DNA from: Bacillota bacterium
GTDB lineage: Bacteria; Bacillota; UBA4882; UBA8346
Direction of reading: 5' to 3'
Assembly: GCA_023436305.1 (NCBI GenBank)
Contig: JAEZJQ010000050.1
Span: 1 to 64,000 of the forward strand
DNA length: 64,000 nucleotides
Part shown: in pieces, positions 44,707-53,764 of the stretch
Numbering within the stretch: position 1 is the first letter of the stretch
How the letters are laid out: every line of letters begins with the position of its first letter
Notes under the pieces: model-generated
Databases searched by the model: none
Told to the model about the DNA's origin: nothing
Seen by the model: only the letters and a program-made list of their open reading frames with translations
Position numbers and translations under genes: made by a program

Positions 44707-44802
44707 TTTATCATTATCAAATAGCCAAAATCTAAAAAACATCAAGGAAAGCTAAAAACTGAGTATCGCGAAAACAAGCCGATTCTTCGAAGGAGGTAAA
44801 AA

Positions 44803-46050
44803 ATGATAAAATGGAAAATAAAAGGATTTATTTGTTTGATCTTGGTATTACTTCTGGTGATCGCCGGCAGTAACCGAATGATATTAGCGGAGACTATCAC
44901 CGGCAGGATCTTGCAACCGGATGGCATCCAATTTAATGATTCACCGAATTCTTGGGTGGAAATCGGCTTTCATGACGCCACCTGGCAATTTTCTCTCTGG
45001 TTTCACGCTAACAGTGATGGAACTTTCGAGATAAACCAAAGTATTCCAAGCGGAGATTATAAATTAACCGCTTATACCCGGGGACACGCTAATCCTTACG
45101 GCAGTTCGGCCGACCTAAATATTCATGTCACCGCAAACGCCTTGATTACCCAGGATTTAACATTAACCAATCAATTAGTCATCGGCCAGGTATATAAACC
45201 GGATGGAACTCCATTTACACCCGGATGGGCGGTGGGGCGCGATATGGGTGGTAGCGTACATCTACGAAACGGAGATGGTGTGGATGTTATCACCGTTGCA
45301 CCTGTTGATTTTGATGGCACATACCGGTTGGGCGGAAACATCCCCGATGGAGATTATCAATTAATCGTTGATTCCTGGGGTACTGATAACCCTTACACCT
45401 GTTCATCACCAATCACGGTACATATTGTCTCCGGCCAAGTCTTAACTCAAGATCTCACTATCAATTATCGTTTAAGCGGTAAAATCTTATGCCCCGATGG
45501 CAGTCCATTCAATTTTTCTGATGACTCCTGGGCCAATATTATTGTCCGCAATACCAACTATGAATTTTCCAAATGGTATAATGTCTGGGGCGATGGAACA
45601 TATGGAGTCGACGAAAATATTCCCGATGGTGATTACTACCTATCCGTTTATGCCCGGGGAAAGGACAATCCCTATGCCAGTTCGCAAGAGATAAGCATTC
45701 GGATAGAATATGGTGTTACGATAGTCAGGGATTTAATTCTGACCAATCAGCTCGTTAAGGGCCGGGTATTCATACCGGACGGAACTCCCTTTGTGGCAGG
45801 ATGGGCAACAGGCCGAGACATGGATGCGAATGTACATTTACAAACCATGGACGGTCTGGATGTTGCTAACTCATCACCCATTGATACCGATGGTTCCTAT
45901 CGATTGGGCGCGGACATTCCCGACGGAAATTATCAAATAGTCGTTTATACCTGGGGCAGTGACAATCCATTTATCAATCCATTAATATTACCGGTATATA
46001 TTGTCTCCGGCCAAGTATGGGTTCAAGATATTTATTTACCTTACAAATAG
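44803..46050 (+). CDS. secreted protein with four carboxypeptidase-regulatory-like beta-sandwich repeats
   Basis: A 415-aa protein with a Sec signal peptide: basic MIKWKIK, a hydrophobic core, and cleavage probably after A29 in ILA-ET. The mature part is four repeats of about 95 residues, each with G-(K/R/Q)-(I/V)-x-x-PDG near the start and IPDGDY near the end. These hallmarks resemble carboxypeptidase regulatory-like/Cna-B-type domains. Repeats 1 and 3 resemble each other (SWxxI, then ARGxxNPYxSS), and repeats 2 and 4 resemble each other (FxxGWAxGRDM, then YRLGxxIPDG), so a two-repeat unit was duplicated. No enzyme domain, sortase motif or anchor is present. AGGAGGT precedes the ATG. Probably an extracellular structural or binding protein. 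Confidence 0.85.
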   Translation: MIKWKIKGFICLILVLLLVIAGSNRMILAETITGRILQPDGIQFNDSPNSWVEIGFHDATWQFSLWFHANSDGTFEINQSIPSGDYKLTAYTRGHANPYGSSADLNIHVTANALITQDLTLTNQLVIGQVYKPDGTPFTPGWAVGRDMGGSVHLRNGDGVDVITVAPVDFDGTYRLGGNIPDGDYQLIVDSWGTDNPYTCSSPITVHIVSGQVLTQDLTINYRLSGKILCPDGSPFNFSDDSWANIIVRNTNYEFSKWYNVWGDGTYGVDENIPDGDYYLSVYARGKDNPYASSQEISIRIEYGVTIVRDLILTNQLVKGRVFIPDGTPFVAGWATGRDMDANVHLQTMDGLDVANSSPIDTDGSYRLGADIPDGNYQIVVYTWGSDNPFINPLILPVYIVSGQVWVQDIYLPYK

Positions 46051-46157
46051 ACATCGAATATCAATACCGCTGGAAATTATACCGTTGTTGAGGGATGGCA
46101 GTTGCAATGATTCCTTGGTTCTCTGCGGAAAGTGGGTTTTAAATTTTAAATATATCA

Positions 46158-46189
46158 AAGGTCAGAGTAGAGCAATCTACCCTGACCTC
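46158..46189. terminator. bidirectional hairpin between the repeat-protein gene and mglC
   Basis: AGGTCAGAGTAGA (46159-46171) and TCTACCCTGACCT (46175-46187) form a 13-bp stem with one mismatch in the convergent gap. It probably ends the mgl operon on the minus strand and the repeat-protein transcript on the plus strand. Confidence 0.7.
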
Positions 46190-46197
46190 TAAATCTT

Positions 46198-47235
46198 TTA
46201 TTTCTTGGCCAGATACTTGCGAATATCCACCGCCACGGCGCTGACAATGATTACCCCTTTAATGATTAACTGCCAATATGGATCCAACCCGATATAAGTA
46301 AATCCATAGTTAATTACTCCAAAAATCAGCACCCCGGCCAGTACTCCCGGAATGGTTCCAATACCGCCGGTGGTGGAAACTCCACCAACAACACAAGCGG
46401 CGATAGCATCCAACTCATACATATTGCCATAGTTATTGGTAGCACCGCCGGTTCTTGCCGCTTCCAGAACCCCGGCCAGTCCATATAAAGCTCCGGCAAT
46501 GGCATACATGGTCAAAATAGTCCGCCCCACATTAATACCCGAGACCTTGGCCGCGTTAATATTGCCGCCGATAGCGTAAGTGTTTTTTCCAAAACGGGTT
46601 TTATTCATTAAGATCCACATAAAGATAGTTACCGCAAGCGCAATAAGCACAATATAGGGTATCGAATAATCACCGGAACCAATCGCCCCCGACCCGAGCG
46701 TGGTAAAATCGTCGCGAAGTCCACCAATGGGTTGCGAGTTATTGGGCGGTAGATTAAAATAAATCGAGTTTATACCAAGGATAATAACCATCGTTCCCAG
46801 TGTAGCAATAAACGGAGGCACTCCAAATCTGGAAATAATGAATCCATTGAGCAGCCCGAAGAGCAGCCCGACCAAAATCGCAATTAAAATCGGTATGAAT
46901 AGCCAAATTGCTCCCAACCAAGGGACAGTTTCTAATAATTTCGGCAGTCCCGGAAAAAACAGTCTCAGATAGGTAGGCGCTTGTAACATGGAAGCTGAAA
47001 TAACCGCTGCAAAGCCTACCATCCGCCCGGAAGAAAGGTCAGCTCCACCGGTTAAAATGGCAAACATAGCACCGAGGGCAATGATCACCCGCGTTGATGA
47101 CTGGATCAGAATATCCCTTAGACATCTGGGCTGAAAGAAGGTCGGATCGATAAAAATGATAACCACAACAAGTAAGACTAAAACAAAATAGATGACATTC
47201 TCAGATATAAATTTAATTGTGTTTTTATAATTCAC
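46198..47235 (-). CDS. mglC: sugar ABC transporter permease (MglC/RbsC type)
   Basis: A 345-aa membrane protein of the BPD_transp_2 family with about ten hydrophobic segments. Typical motifs: ALGAMFAILTGGADLSSGRMVG, GLLFGLLNGFIISRFGVPPFIATLGT, YAIGGNINAAKVSGINV, and ELDAIAACVVGGVSTTGGIGT. The GTG start at 47235 has GGAGGG 9 nt upstream. It forms the membrane channel for the adjacent ATPase and binding protein. Last gene of the mglB-mglA-mglC operon. The MglC label rests on similarity of the set to galactose/glucose transporters; the sugar could differ. Confidence 0.9.
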   Translation of the reverse strand: MNYKNTIKFISENVIYFVLVLLVVVIIFIDPTFFQPRCLRDILIQSSTRVIIALGAMFAILTGGADLSSGRMVGFAAVISASMLQAPTYLRLFFPGLPKLLETVPWLGAIWLFIPILIAILVGLLFGLLNGFIISRFGVPPFIATLGTMVIILGINSIYFNLPPNNSQPIGGLRDDFTTLGSGAIGSGDYSIPYIVLIALAVTIFMWILMNKTRFGKNTYAIGGNINAAKVSGINVGRTILTMYAIAGALYGLAGVLEAARTGGATNNYGNMYELDAIAACVVGGVSTTGGIGTIPGVLAGVLIFGVINYGFTYIGLDPYWQLIIKGVIIVSAVAVDIRKYLAKK

Positions 47236-47322
47236 CGCTGGAAGCCCTCCTTCAATTATGCTTTTTACGCATTAAGAACAATGTGAAAACTTAAAAATTA
47301 GCCACATATACCGCTTTTTTAA

Positions 47323-48837
47323 TTATGCGATAAATTGAGCGGCCAAACGCATAATTTCTTCCTGAGTGGCGCTTTTCCCATCGACAAAACCGGAAAGACG
47401 ACCTTCACACATTACCATAATCCGATCGGACATCCCAATCAACTCCGGCATTTCCGAAGAGATCATGATAATACTTTTCCCTTCCTTGGCGAGCCCCGCA
47501 ATAATCGTATATATTTCATACTTGGCGCCGACGTCGATCCCACGAGTGGGTTCGTCGAGTAGCAATATTTCCGGTTCGGTCAACAACCACCTTCCAAATA
47601 AAACTTTCTGCTGGTTGCCACCGGACAGGTCCTTTATCATTGTTTTCAGCGACGGAGTTTTTACCCGAAGCCGTTGAATGCTTTTTTCACCATCCGCTTT
47701 GCATTGTTTATCATCAAGCAGGAGAAACCTAATATAACGGGCCAGATTGGCAATGATCACATTCTCCAATACCGTAAGGACTGAAAAAATGCCGGATACA
47801 CGGCGTTCCTCGGTTAACAACGCCATTTTATACTTTTTGGCTTCTTCGGGAGACTTGATATTCACTTGTTTCCCGTTTAAGAAAATACTTCCCGACTGAA
47901 TCGCCCGGATGCCGAAAAGCGCCTCAATGAGTTCGGTCCGTTGAGCCCCGACCAATCCACCGATGCCCAAGATTTCACCCTTGTGTAATTCGAACGAAAT
48001 ATTTTTAAACGATTTGGGATGCGGAGAGGTCAGGCCTTCCACCTTCAGCACCACTCCCCCGGGAGCATTATCCCGTTCGGGGAACCGGTTGGTTAGATCC
48101 CGCCCCACCATTTTGGAAATAATCAAGTCATTGGTCAACTCCGTAGCAGGCCAGGTACCTACCCGTTTACCATCCCGCATAATGGTCACATCATCGGAAA
48201 TTCGTAAGATCTCTTCAATTTTATGAGAAATGTAAATTACCGCTACCCCTTGACCGCGGAGTCCCCGGATTATTTTAAACAGATGTTCCACTTCGTTTTC
48301 GGTCAACGAAGACGTAGGTTCATCCATGATGATTACTTTCGAATTATACGAAACCGCCTTGGCGATTTCCATGGATTGCACTTTTGATACAGACAGGTTT
48401 CCTACAATGGTCCGTGGATCAATATTCATTTCGAGGCTCTCAAAAAGTTGCCGCGTATCCCGGTACATTTTTTTATGATCAATGAATGGCAACGGCCCGA
48501 AATTCTTCACCGGAAACCGGCCCAGCCAGATATTTTCCATGACACTACGGAAAGGTACCGGATGCAATTCCTGATGAATCATGGAAATCCCATAATCCAA
48601 CGCGTTTTTGGAATTATCGATCACTACCCTATGGCCGCCTAGAATGATCTCCCCGGAATCCTGTTTATAAATCCCGAAAAGACATTTCATCAACGTGGAC
48701 TTTCCGGCGCCATTCTCACCCATCAAGGCATGTACGGTACCGGGACGTACTTTCAACGTAACATCATCCAGCGCCTTAACCCCGGGAAATTCTTTGGAAA
48801 TATGATTCATTTCAAGTAAATAACTATGTTGATCCAT
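47323..48837 (-). CDS. mglA: sugar ABC transporter ATP-binding protein (MglA type)
   Basis: A 504-aa protein with two ABC domains, as in MglA/RbsA/XylG. The first has a canonical Walker A (GENGAGKSTLMKCLFG), LSVSKVQSMEIAKAV and VIIMDEPTSSLTENE. The second has the degenerate Walker A GGLVGAQRTELIEALFG typical of the family, but an intact LSGGNQQKVLFGRWL and LLLDEPTRGIDVGAKYEIY. The ATG at 48837 is preferred to an upstream TTG because AGGGGGG is about 7 nt before it. It energises import with the permease 87 bp downstream. Confidence 0.93.
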   Translation of the reverse strand: MDQHSYLLEMNHISKEFPGVKALDDVTLKVRPGTVHALMGENGAGKSTLMKCLFGIYKQDSGEIILGGHRVVIDNSKNALDYGISMIHQELHPVPFRSVMENIWLGRFPVKNFGPLPFIDHKKMYRDTRQLFESLEMNIDPRTIVGNLSVSKVQSMEIAKAVSYNSKVIIMDEPTSSLTENEVEHLFKIIRGLRGQGVAVIYISHKIEEILRISDDVTIMRDGKRVGTWPATELTNDLIISKMVGRDLTNRFPERDNAPGGVVLKVEGLTSPHPKSFKNISFELHKGEILGIGGLVGAQRTELIEALFGIRAIQSGSIFLNGKQVNIKSPEEAKKYKMALLTEERRVSGIFSVLTVLENVIIANLARYIRFLLLDDKQCKADGEKSIQRLRVKTPSLKTMIKDLSGGNQQKVLFGRWLLTEPEILLLDEPTRGIDVGAKYEIYTIIAGLAKEGKSIIMISSEMPELIGMSDRIMVMCEGRLSGFVDGKSATQEEIMRLAAQFIA

Positions 48838-48956
48838 CGTAACGCCCCCCTGCAATCAGGTTGATGACAGTATCCATCATTATTCCTATTCTAAACCTGC
48901 TGCTTTTTGGACAAATTTTTTATGAAAAAATTCTTTGAAAGAGGTAGAAATATTTT

Positions 48957-48993
48957 GAAAAACGGGGGAGCAAGTCAAGCATGACTGCTCCCC
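48957..48993 (-). terminator. attenuator-like hairpin between mglB and mglA
   Basis: GGGGAGCA and TGCTCCCC (within 48965-48993) form a strong stem with inner AGTCA/TGACT pairs, followed on the minus strand by CGTTTTTC. It lies 32 bp after the mglB stop, between mglB and mglA. It likely terminates part of the transcripts so that the binding protein is made in excess. Confidence 0.75.
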
Positions 48994-49024
48994 GCCAATT
49001 TTATAACTTCAAATAACAAACGGA

Positions 49025-50029
49025 TTACTCGGCGTCCTTTATATTGGCCAAGGTAATCGGTTTATACGGTACCCAGACATATTTCCCATCGGTAATATCA
49101 TAACCGATATTGGCCTTGGTCGGGGCTTTGCCTTGGGCTAAGACATAAGCAAGCAACAGGGTCGCTTTACCTTGGTTCCTGGCATCATTGAGCACAGTCC
49201 CCAGTAGGGTCTTGTCTTTTAATGCCGCTAAAGCGGGGGCAGTCGCATCGACGCCGACTACCGGCATAAATTTACCATCTTTAAAGTATCCGGCGGCTTT
49301 TAAGGCTTCGATGGCGCCGAGGGCCATATCGTCATTATTCGCGAGAACCGCTTCAATGTTATCGCCATTGGCGGCTAAAAATGCAGCCATCTTTTCTTGA
49401 CCTTTTACACGATCCCACATACCGGTATCTTCAGCTAATTTTTGGACTTTGATTCCCGCATCTTCAATGGCTTTAATGGAATATTTGGTCCGCAGTTCGG
49501 CATCCTGATGTCCGGGTTCACCTTTTAACATAACATATTGCATCACGCCATCCTTATTCTTGTCCGCTTCCGGATGAGCCTTCCAGTAATCGACTAAAAG
49601 TTTGCCTTCCATTGTGCCTGATTGTTCGGCAATGGCTCCGACGTAATAAACTTTATTCCATTTGGCGATATCTTCTTTAAACGGTTCGCGATTGAATAAC
49701 ACCAAAGGAATATTGGCCTTCTTGGCTTTGTCAATAATAACGCCGCAAGCGGCACGATCAACTGGATTAATGGCAAGAGCTTTCACCTTTTTGGTAATGA
49801 AAAGGTCAACTTTATCATTACAAGTGGCTTGCGAGTTCTGGGCATCAACGATATCAACCTTAGCGCCTTTTTCTTTGGCGGTGGCCGCAATATTGTTGCG
49901 TACTGCCGTCATAAAGGTATCGTCAAACTTGTAAATCACACAACCGATATTAATCGGCTGAGCCGCGTTTACAGTCACTCCAACCATTAGTACCGTGAAT
50001 ACGATAACCAATAAAATCGCTTTTTTCAT
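49025..50029 (-). CDS. mglB: galactose/glucose-type sugar-binding protein (MglB type)
   Basis: A 334-aa protein with a Sec signal peptide (MKKAILLVIVFTVLMVGVTVNA-AQ) and no lipobox Cys, followed by a type I periplasmic binding fold (INIGCVIYKFDDTFMTAVRNNI, LAINPVDRAACGVIIDKAKKANIPLVLFNREP, NNDDMALGAIEALKAAG, VVGVDATAPALAALKDKTLLGTVLNDA). The motifs match the MglB branch. The absence of a lipid-anchor Cys is unusual for a monoderm and could mean a diderm envelope. GGAGGG precedes the ATG. First gene of the operon. Confidence 0.92.
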   Translation of the reverse strand: MKKAILLVIVFTVLMVGVTVNAAQPINIGCVIYKFDDTFMTAVRNNIAATAKEKGAKVDIVDAQNSQATCNDKVDLFITKKVKALAINPVDRAACGVIIDKAKKANIPLVLFNREPFKEDIAKWNKVYYVGAIAEQSGTMEGKLLVDYWKAHPEADKNKDGVMQYVMLKGEPGHQDAELRTKYSIKAIEDAGIKVQKLAEDTGMWDRVKGQEKMAAFLAANGDNIEAVLANNDDMALGAIEALKAAGYFKDGKFMPVVGVDATAPALAALKDKTLLGTVLNDARNQGKATLLLAYVLAQGKAPTKANIGYDITDGKYVWVPYKPITLANIKDAE

Positions 50030-50429
50030 TGAATTCCCTCCATAAATTATTTAGAAAACTCGCTTACCAAGAAATGTAAGGATCCCAGCCACCACCCCTT
50101 TCGAAAATTTCCATTAGACCCCCAAAACATCCGATTTGAGCCAATATAACTCCGGAAGAAAAACAGGGGGATTAAAGGAGGTATTGATATATTACGAAAG
50201 AAAAACTATTTTATATATCAATAACTCTATCTATTTTCCTCTTTAACAAAGAAACAAACCTTCTCTTTTTTAGGTAATTCTATTCAAAATATTTCTGATA
50301 AATCTTATCCGAATATTATATCGGCATAAAAAAACATTTCTGAAGTTACAGCATTTCATCCCAAGAAGTAAATGATGGAAATATTCACGTTCGCCATCTT
50401 CGCCCCCTTCCGGTCCAAGAACCCCCCAA
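50030..50429. other. upstream region of the mgl operon
   Basis: No gene is seen. TATTGATATAT (50182-50192) and ATATATCAATA (50213-50223) form a perfect 11-bp inverted repeat with a 20-nt gap. It is a candidate operator or hairpin in the mgl control region. No clear -35/-10 pair was assigned. Confidence 0.45.
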
Positions 50430-50437
50430 AAATAGGA

Positions 50438-50592
50438 ATCCCTGCATCTGGCTTACAATGCCATCTCGGTGTGGCTGAAGAAAAACAAATATCAAATCAC
50501 CGGTCCGGGAATGCTACTTGAAAGGTAATTGGGATGAACCGGACCCGAACCAATGGATCACCGAGTTGCAGTTCCTGATGGACCGAAAATAA
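50438..50592 (+). pseudogene. remnant of a GyrI-like/BmrR-type effector-binding domain
   Basis: The first frame encodes LHLAYNAISVWLKKNKYQIT and runs into a stop (TAA at 50525-50527). A shifted frame continues with YLKGNWDEPDPNQWITELQF and stops at 50590-50592. Together they look like the C-terminal part of a GyrI-like/AraC-effector-binding domain, in which the AYN..WL..N.Y.ITGP element is normally followed directly by a YLKG-type strand. There is no upstream start or N-terminal part, so it is a decayed fragment, probably of a MerR- or AraC-type regulator. Confidence 0.6.
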
Positions 50593-50767
50593 TGAAGTGG
50601 CTATAAATGTCAACCGTTAATTAAAACCAAGGGCTGTCCCGAAACCAGGCATACCCTTAGCTTTAATTATATTCATTGATTTACTCCAAAGAGAACCATA
50701 CATGGTCTTTCACCCATGTCCTACGACTACCACGATACGCGATACGCCATATGCTATACGCGCTCTT

Positions 50768-53089
50768 TCACTCTCGCAACAGTCCGATCCGCCTATGCTT
50801 CTTGGCTTTCTTTTGTTCATACAACAGATTATCGGCTTGGGCCAGCAGTTGTTCAATCTTGGTGTTTTCATCACCGCCGAAAGGCACGGCGCCGATACTG
50901 ATGGAAATCAGATACGGCTTGCCGGAATGGCGGTTGTATTCGTCAATCAGCCGGTTTAAACGGGTTTGTAATTCCTGAATGAAGCTTTCCGAAGAGTCCA
51001 CCGTAAAAATTGTAAACTCATCACCCCCCAGGCGGGCAATGATATCGGCGTTACGAAACGCTTTACGAAGCAGCAACCCGGTTTGTATAATGGCAATGTC
51101 CCCTTCTTCATGACCGAAAGTATCATTTATCAGTTTTAACCCATCAAGATCGGCGTAAAAAAGCAGGCCGCTCTTTTTCATTCGGCGCGCCAGATCCAGA
51201 TTTTGACGGGCAAGGCTCAGAAAACCTCTCCGGTTGTTAAGCCCGGTAAGCTCATCGGTTTGACTGATACAATTCAAACGTTCATTGTAAATCTCCAGTT
51301 CATGAAGGGCGTCACGCAGCCGGTTTTCTATCTGTTTCCGGGCTTTAATCAGATAATATAGTTTCAGAGCACAGCTAATCTCCACGAAGATGGATTCATA
51401 CATATAGCTGTCATCGATTTTAAACTCGCAGAGCATGAGGCCCAGTTGCTCCTCCATAAAAAATAGCGGGTTCAGCACCATGACATAACGCTCATTTCGA
51501 GGCAGCAACTCATTATTCAAGATACGGTTGGTTGGAATGTTCTGGCCTTTATGTTTTAATTCCAGTCCTTCTTTATTATAAGCCATTAATAATTCCGCGC
51601 CGGGAGGCATGACCCATACTTGATCGCGGTAGTGGCTTATTTCTCTTTCATACAAATAAATATAGCAGCTACTTAAGCCCAATTGTTTTAATTCCTGGGA
51701 GATGGCATCCAGCGATTCGCCCGTATCATATATTTTGGGGATCATTCCACTCAATACGCCCCTCAATACACGGACATCATTGTGGTGAATCGCCCACAAA
51801 CGGGCGTTTCTCCGGATAAAAACCTGCATGACCGATACCCGTAATTCATCAAAAAAGTCGGCGATTAGAATTAAATTTTTATGGCCACTGGCAAAGCGGA
51901 GAATTCTTTTCCGCAGGCGGGTAATCATGTTTTGCAGATATAAAATATCGTCGTCACCGATATTTTGTTGATTGATGGCGGTCATCATATAATTTAACAA
52001 TTCCTGGGTATGAAAGGGACCATCCGGATTTTCAAAGACTTTGAATATTTGATCGATAAAATTGATGATCACTTTCTTTTTGATCTTTGTTTGGTTCATC
52101 TCCCGCATTTCATTGTTCACAAAAACTTCCTGGATCTTGCCGAGATGCCTGATGGAGCCTTTTCCTAATTCCAGTACCGGAGCCTTGCTCATATACTGAA
52201 ACTCCTTGGATAGGCAGCCGCAAGACTCCCGGATGACCATTTCCGTATTCATAATAGTAGTTGCGGAAACCCGTTCACCGCGAATCAATGATGAAGCCAG
52301 ATCTACCGACTTCTTAGCCATTTCGTAAATGGGCTGGCGGATTGTGGTCAATGAAGGGCTGGAAATTCTGGCGCCTTCCACATCATCAAACCCGACCACC
52401 GCTACATCTTCCGGTATCCGGATATTTCTGCTTTGAAGCGCCGTTAAAGCTGTTAACGCCATCTCATCATTAGCGGCCACCACAGCGTCAAATTTAACTT
52501 TGCGGACATCCAAAAGCGTGTTAACAGCCTCAACCGCCGCATAACAAGTAAAATCACCCGGGCAGACCAGATCGGGATCATACGAAATCTTGTTCTCATT
52601 TAGGACCTCAAGGTATGCCGCATAACGTTCCTCCGCTTCCATATTTAACACGGGACCTCTGATAAAAGCGATACGCCGGCAATGATGTTCGCGAATCAAA
52701 TGGTTTAAAGCGTCGTGAAGACCCTTTTTATTGTTTACCAGAATATTTACCGCTTCCGGAAGTGGAATGGTGATACTAACAATGGGCATGGGCAAATAGC
52801 GGCGATAAAATTGTTCATATTCCTCTCTGGTGAAATAATTGCAGTACTGTCCGGAGGGAAGAATCAGGGCGTCCACATTATCGATGCTCACCAGATCATA
52901 AATCACATTGCATTGGTATTGATAAAAATAAGGGATTTTCGGTGTTTTGCCCGGAAATACCAGCAAATTTACGTCATTATCCATGGCGCCGTCAAAAATG
53001 CCACGATTAAATAAACCGGCGTAGTCTCCTTCTAATTCAGCGATAAAAAATGCAACCGTGGGCCTTTTATTGGAGGTATTTTTGGGCAC
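50768..53089 (-). CDS. soluble LacI-type sensor fused to a GGDEF diguanylate cyclase
   Basis: A 773-aa protein. Residues about 8-290 are a LacI/PurR-like sugar-sensor domain without the DNA-binding helix-turn-helix (RPTVAFFIAELEGDYAGLFNRG, VVAANDEMALTALTALQSRNIRIP, DVAVVGFDDVEGARISSPSLTTIRQP). A central region (about 300-590) is mixed and predicted alpha-helical in part. The C-terminal GGDEF domain (about 610-770) has LTGLNNRRGF, FYADLDGLKLINDTFGHEEGD and an intact RLGGDEFTIF site. There is no membrane segment. The GTG at 53089 is preferred to an ATG at 53125 because AAGGAGGGG is about 7 nt upstream. It would couple a cytoplasmic sugar-like signal to c-di-GMP synthesis. The neighbouring Mgl operon suggests a sugar ligand; that is inference. 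Confidence 0.9.
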   Translation of the reverse strand: MPKNTSNKRPTVAFFIAELEGDYAGLFNRGIFDGAMDNDVNLLVFPGKTPKIPYFYQYQCNVIYDLVSIDNVDALILPSGQYCNYFTREEYEQFYRRYLPMPIVSITIPLPEAVNILVNNKKGLHDALNHLIREHHCRRIAFIRGPVLNMEAEERYAAYLEVLNENKISYDPDLVCPGDFTCYAAVEAVNTLLDVRKVKFDAVVAANDEMALTALTALQSRNIRIPEDVAVVGFDDVEGARISSPSLTTIRQPIYEMAKKSVDLASSLIRGERVSATTIMNTEMVIRESCGCLSKEFQYMSKAPVLELGKGSIRHLGKIQEVFVNNEMREMNQTKIKKKVIINFIDQIFKVFENPDGPFHTQELLNYMMTAINQQNIGDDDILYLQNMITRLRKRILRFASGHKNLILIADFFDELRVSVMQVFIRRNARLWAIHHNDVRVLRGVLSGMIPKIYDTGESLDAISQELKQLGLSSCYIYLYEREISHYRDQVWVMPPGAELLMAYNKEGLELKHKGQNIPTNRILNNELLPRNERYVMVLNPLFFMEEQLGLMLCEFKIDDSYMYESIFVEISCALKLYYLIKARKQIENRLRDALHELEIYNERLNCISQTDELTGLNNRRGFLSLARQNLDLARRMKKSGLLFYADLDGLKLINDTFGHEEGDIAIIQTGLLLRKAFRNADIIARLGGDEFTIFTVDSSESFIQELQTRLNRLIDEYNRHSGKPYLISISIGAVPFGGDENTKIEQLLAQADNLLYEQKKAKKHRRIGLLRE

Positions 53090-53153
53090 GACAGCCCCTC
53101 CTTGAGCGATGAATGGAAAAGGCATATTCTTTCCAAAATTTGCCCGAACTTTA

Positions 53154-53286
53154 ACCTGAATCCGGCAAGCAATTTAAGAATCACGCCATATAAGAACTCT
53201 ACAACTAAACTATCAAGTTTAGTGAATCTACTCGATTAGGCCAGTTTTTCTGCGCCTTATCAGAAAATTAAAAGCACTTGCCGAAT
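53154..53286. repeat. CGGCAAG/CTTGCCG palindromic intergenic repeat, copy 3 (long form)
   Basis: CCTGAATCCGGCAAG (53155-53169) matches the left end of copy 1, and CACTTGCCGAAT (53275-53286) is the right end. The loop is longer than in the other copies and holds a further hairpin (ACTAAAC/GTTTAGT). Confidence 0.55.
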
Positions 53287-53379
53287 AAAAATTTAAGTCA
53301 TATATATAATCGGTTTTTTGAAGATGAAAATATAGTGTCTTTTGTGGTTTTTTACAACGAATAAAGCGTCAATTCATAA

Positions 53380-53623
53380 CTATTCTAAAGATTTTACAAT
53401 AACTTTTAAAGAATTATATATATCCCTTTTCCAACATTTTTTATCCAAACAACGTTCCAACCGCAGTAAACCCCAAAGAACAGCGGCTAACCCGGCAAAC
53501 ACGATGATTTGGGCAATCATGGATTGAAAGCAAAGCCATTCCAGCAAATCCAATCAGCACAGCCGCAACTGCTCCAAAAAAGATCCACAGCAGATTAAGG
53601 ACGGTGATTATTCCCCATATCAA
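53380..53623 (-). pseudogene. possible frameshifted two-helix membrane protein
   Basis: The frame beginning at 53623 encodes a hydrophobic helix (about 30 residues, IWGIITVLNLLWIFFGAVAA...). Then a different frame, open from ATG 53520 to the stop at 53380, encodes a 46-aa peptide with a second helix (IAQIIVFAGLAAVLWGLL) and a basic tail (RLERCLDKKCWKR). Joined by a frameshift near 53530 they would make a small membrane protein with two helices. Neither start has a good ribosome binding site. It may be a recent pseudogene or two chance frames. Confidence 0.35.
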
Positions 53624-53651
53624 AAAAATACCCTTTCTAAATTAGAAAGGT
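53622..53651 (-). terminator. terminator-like hairpin, minus strand
   Basis: CCTTTCTAA (53632-53640) pairs with TTAGAAAGG (53642-53650); on the minus strand the stem is followed by TATTTTTTT. Confidence 0.6.
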
Positions 53652-53695
53652 CTCGATGCCGGTCCTGATGATATAAGGTTTTCGTCAACTTAAAA

Positions 53696-53744
53696 ACTAG
53701 CCCAGGCCTGTAAAATATCACTAAGAAACCCGGCCTGGGCTAGT
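53696..53744 (-). terminator. Rho-independent terminator of the ABC-2/DUF4340 operon
   Basis: ACTAGCCCAGGCC (53696-53708) pairs perfectly with GGCCTGGGCTAGT (53732-53744). A and T runs flank it, giving a strong terminator after the DUF4340 gene. Confidence 0.85.
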
Positions 53745-53764
53745 TTTTATTCACACTTGATTGA

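Noticed and set aside
50170..50255. Very short + strand frame after AAAGGAGGT
   Set aside because: Only about 19 codons, located on a perfect inverted repeat upstream of mglB; no conserved features.
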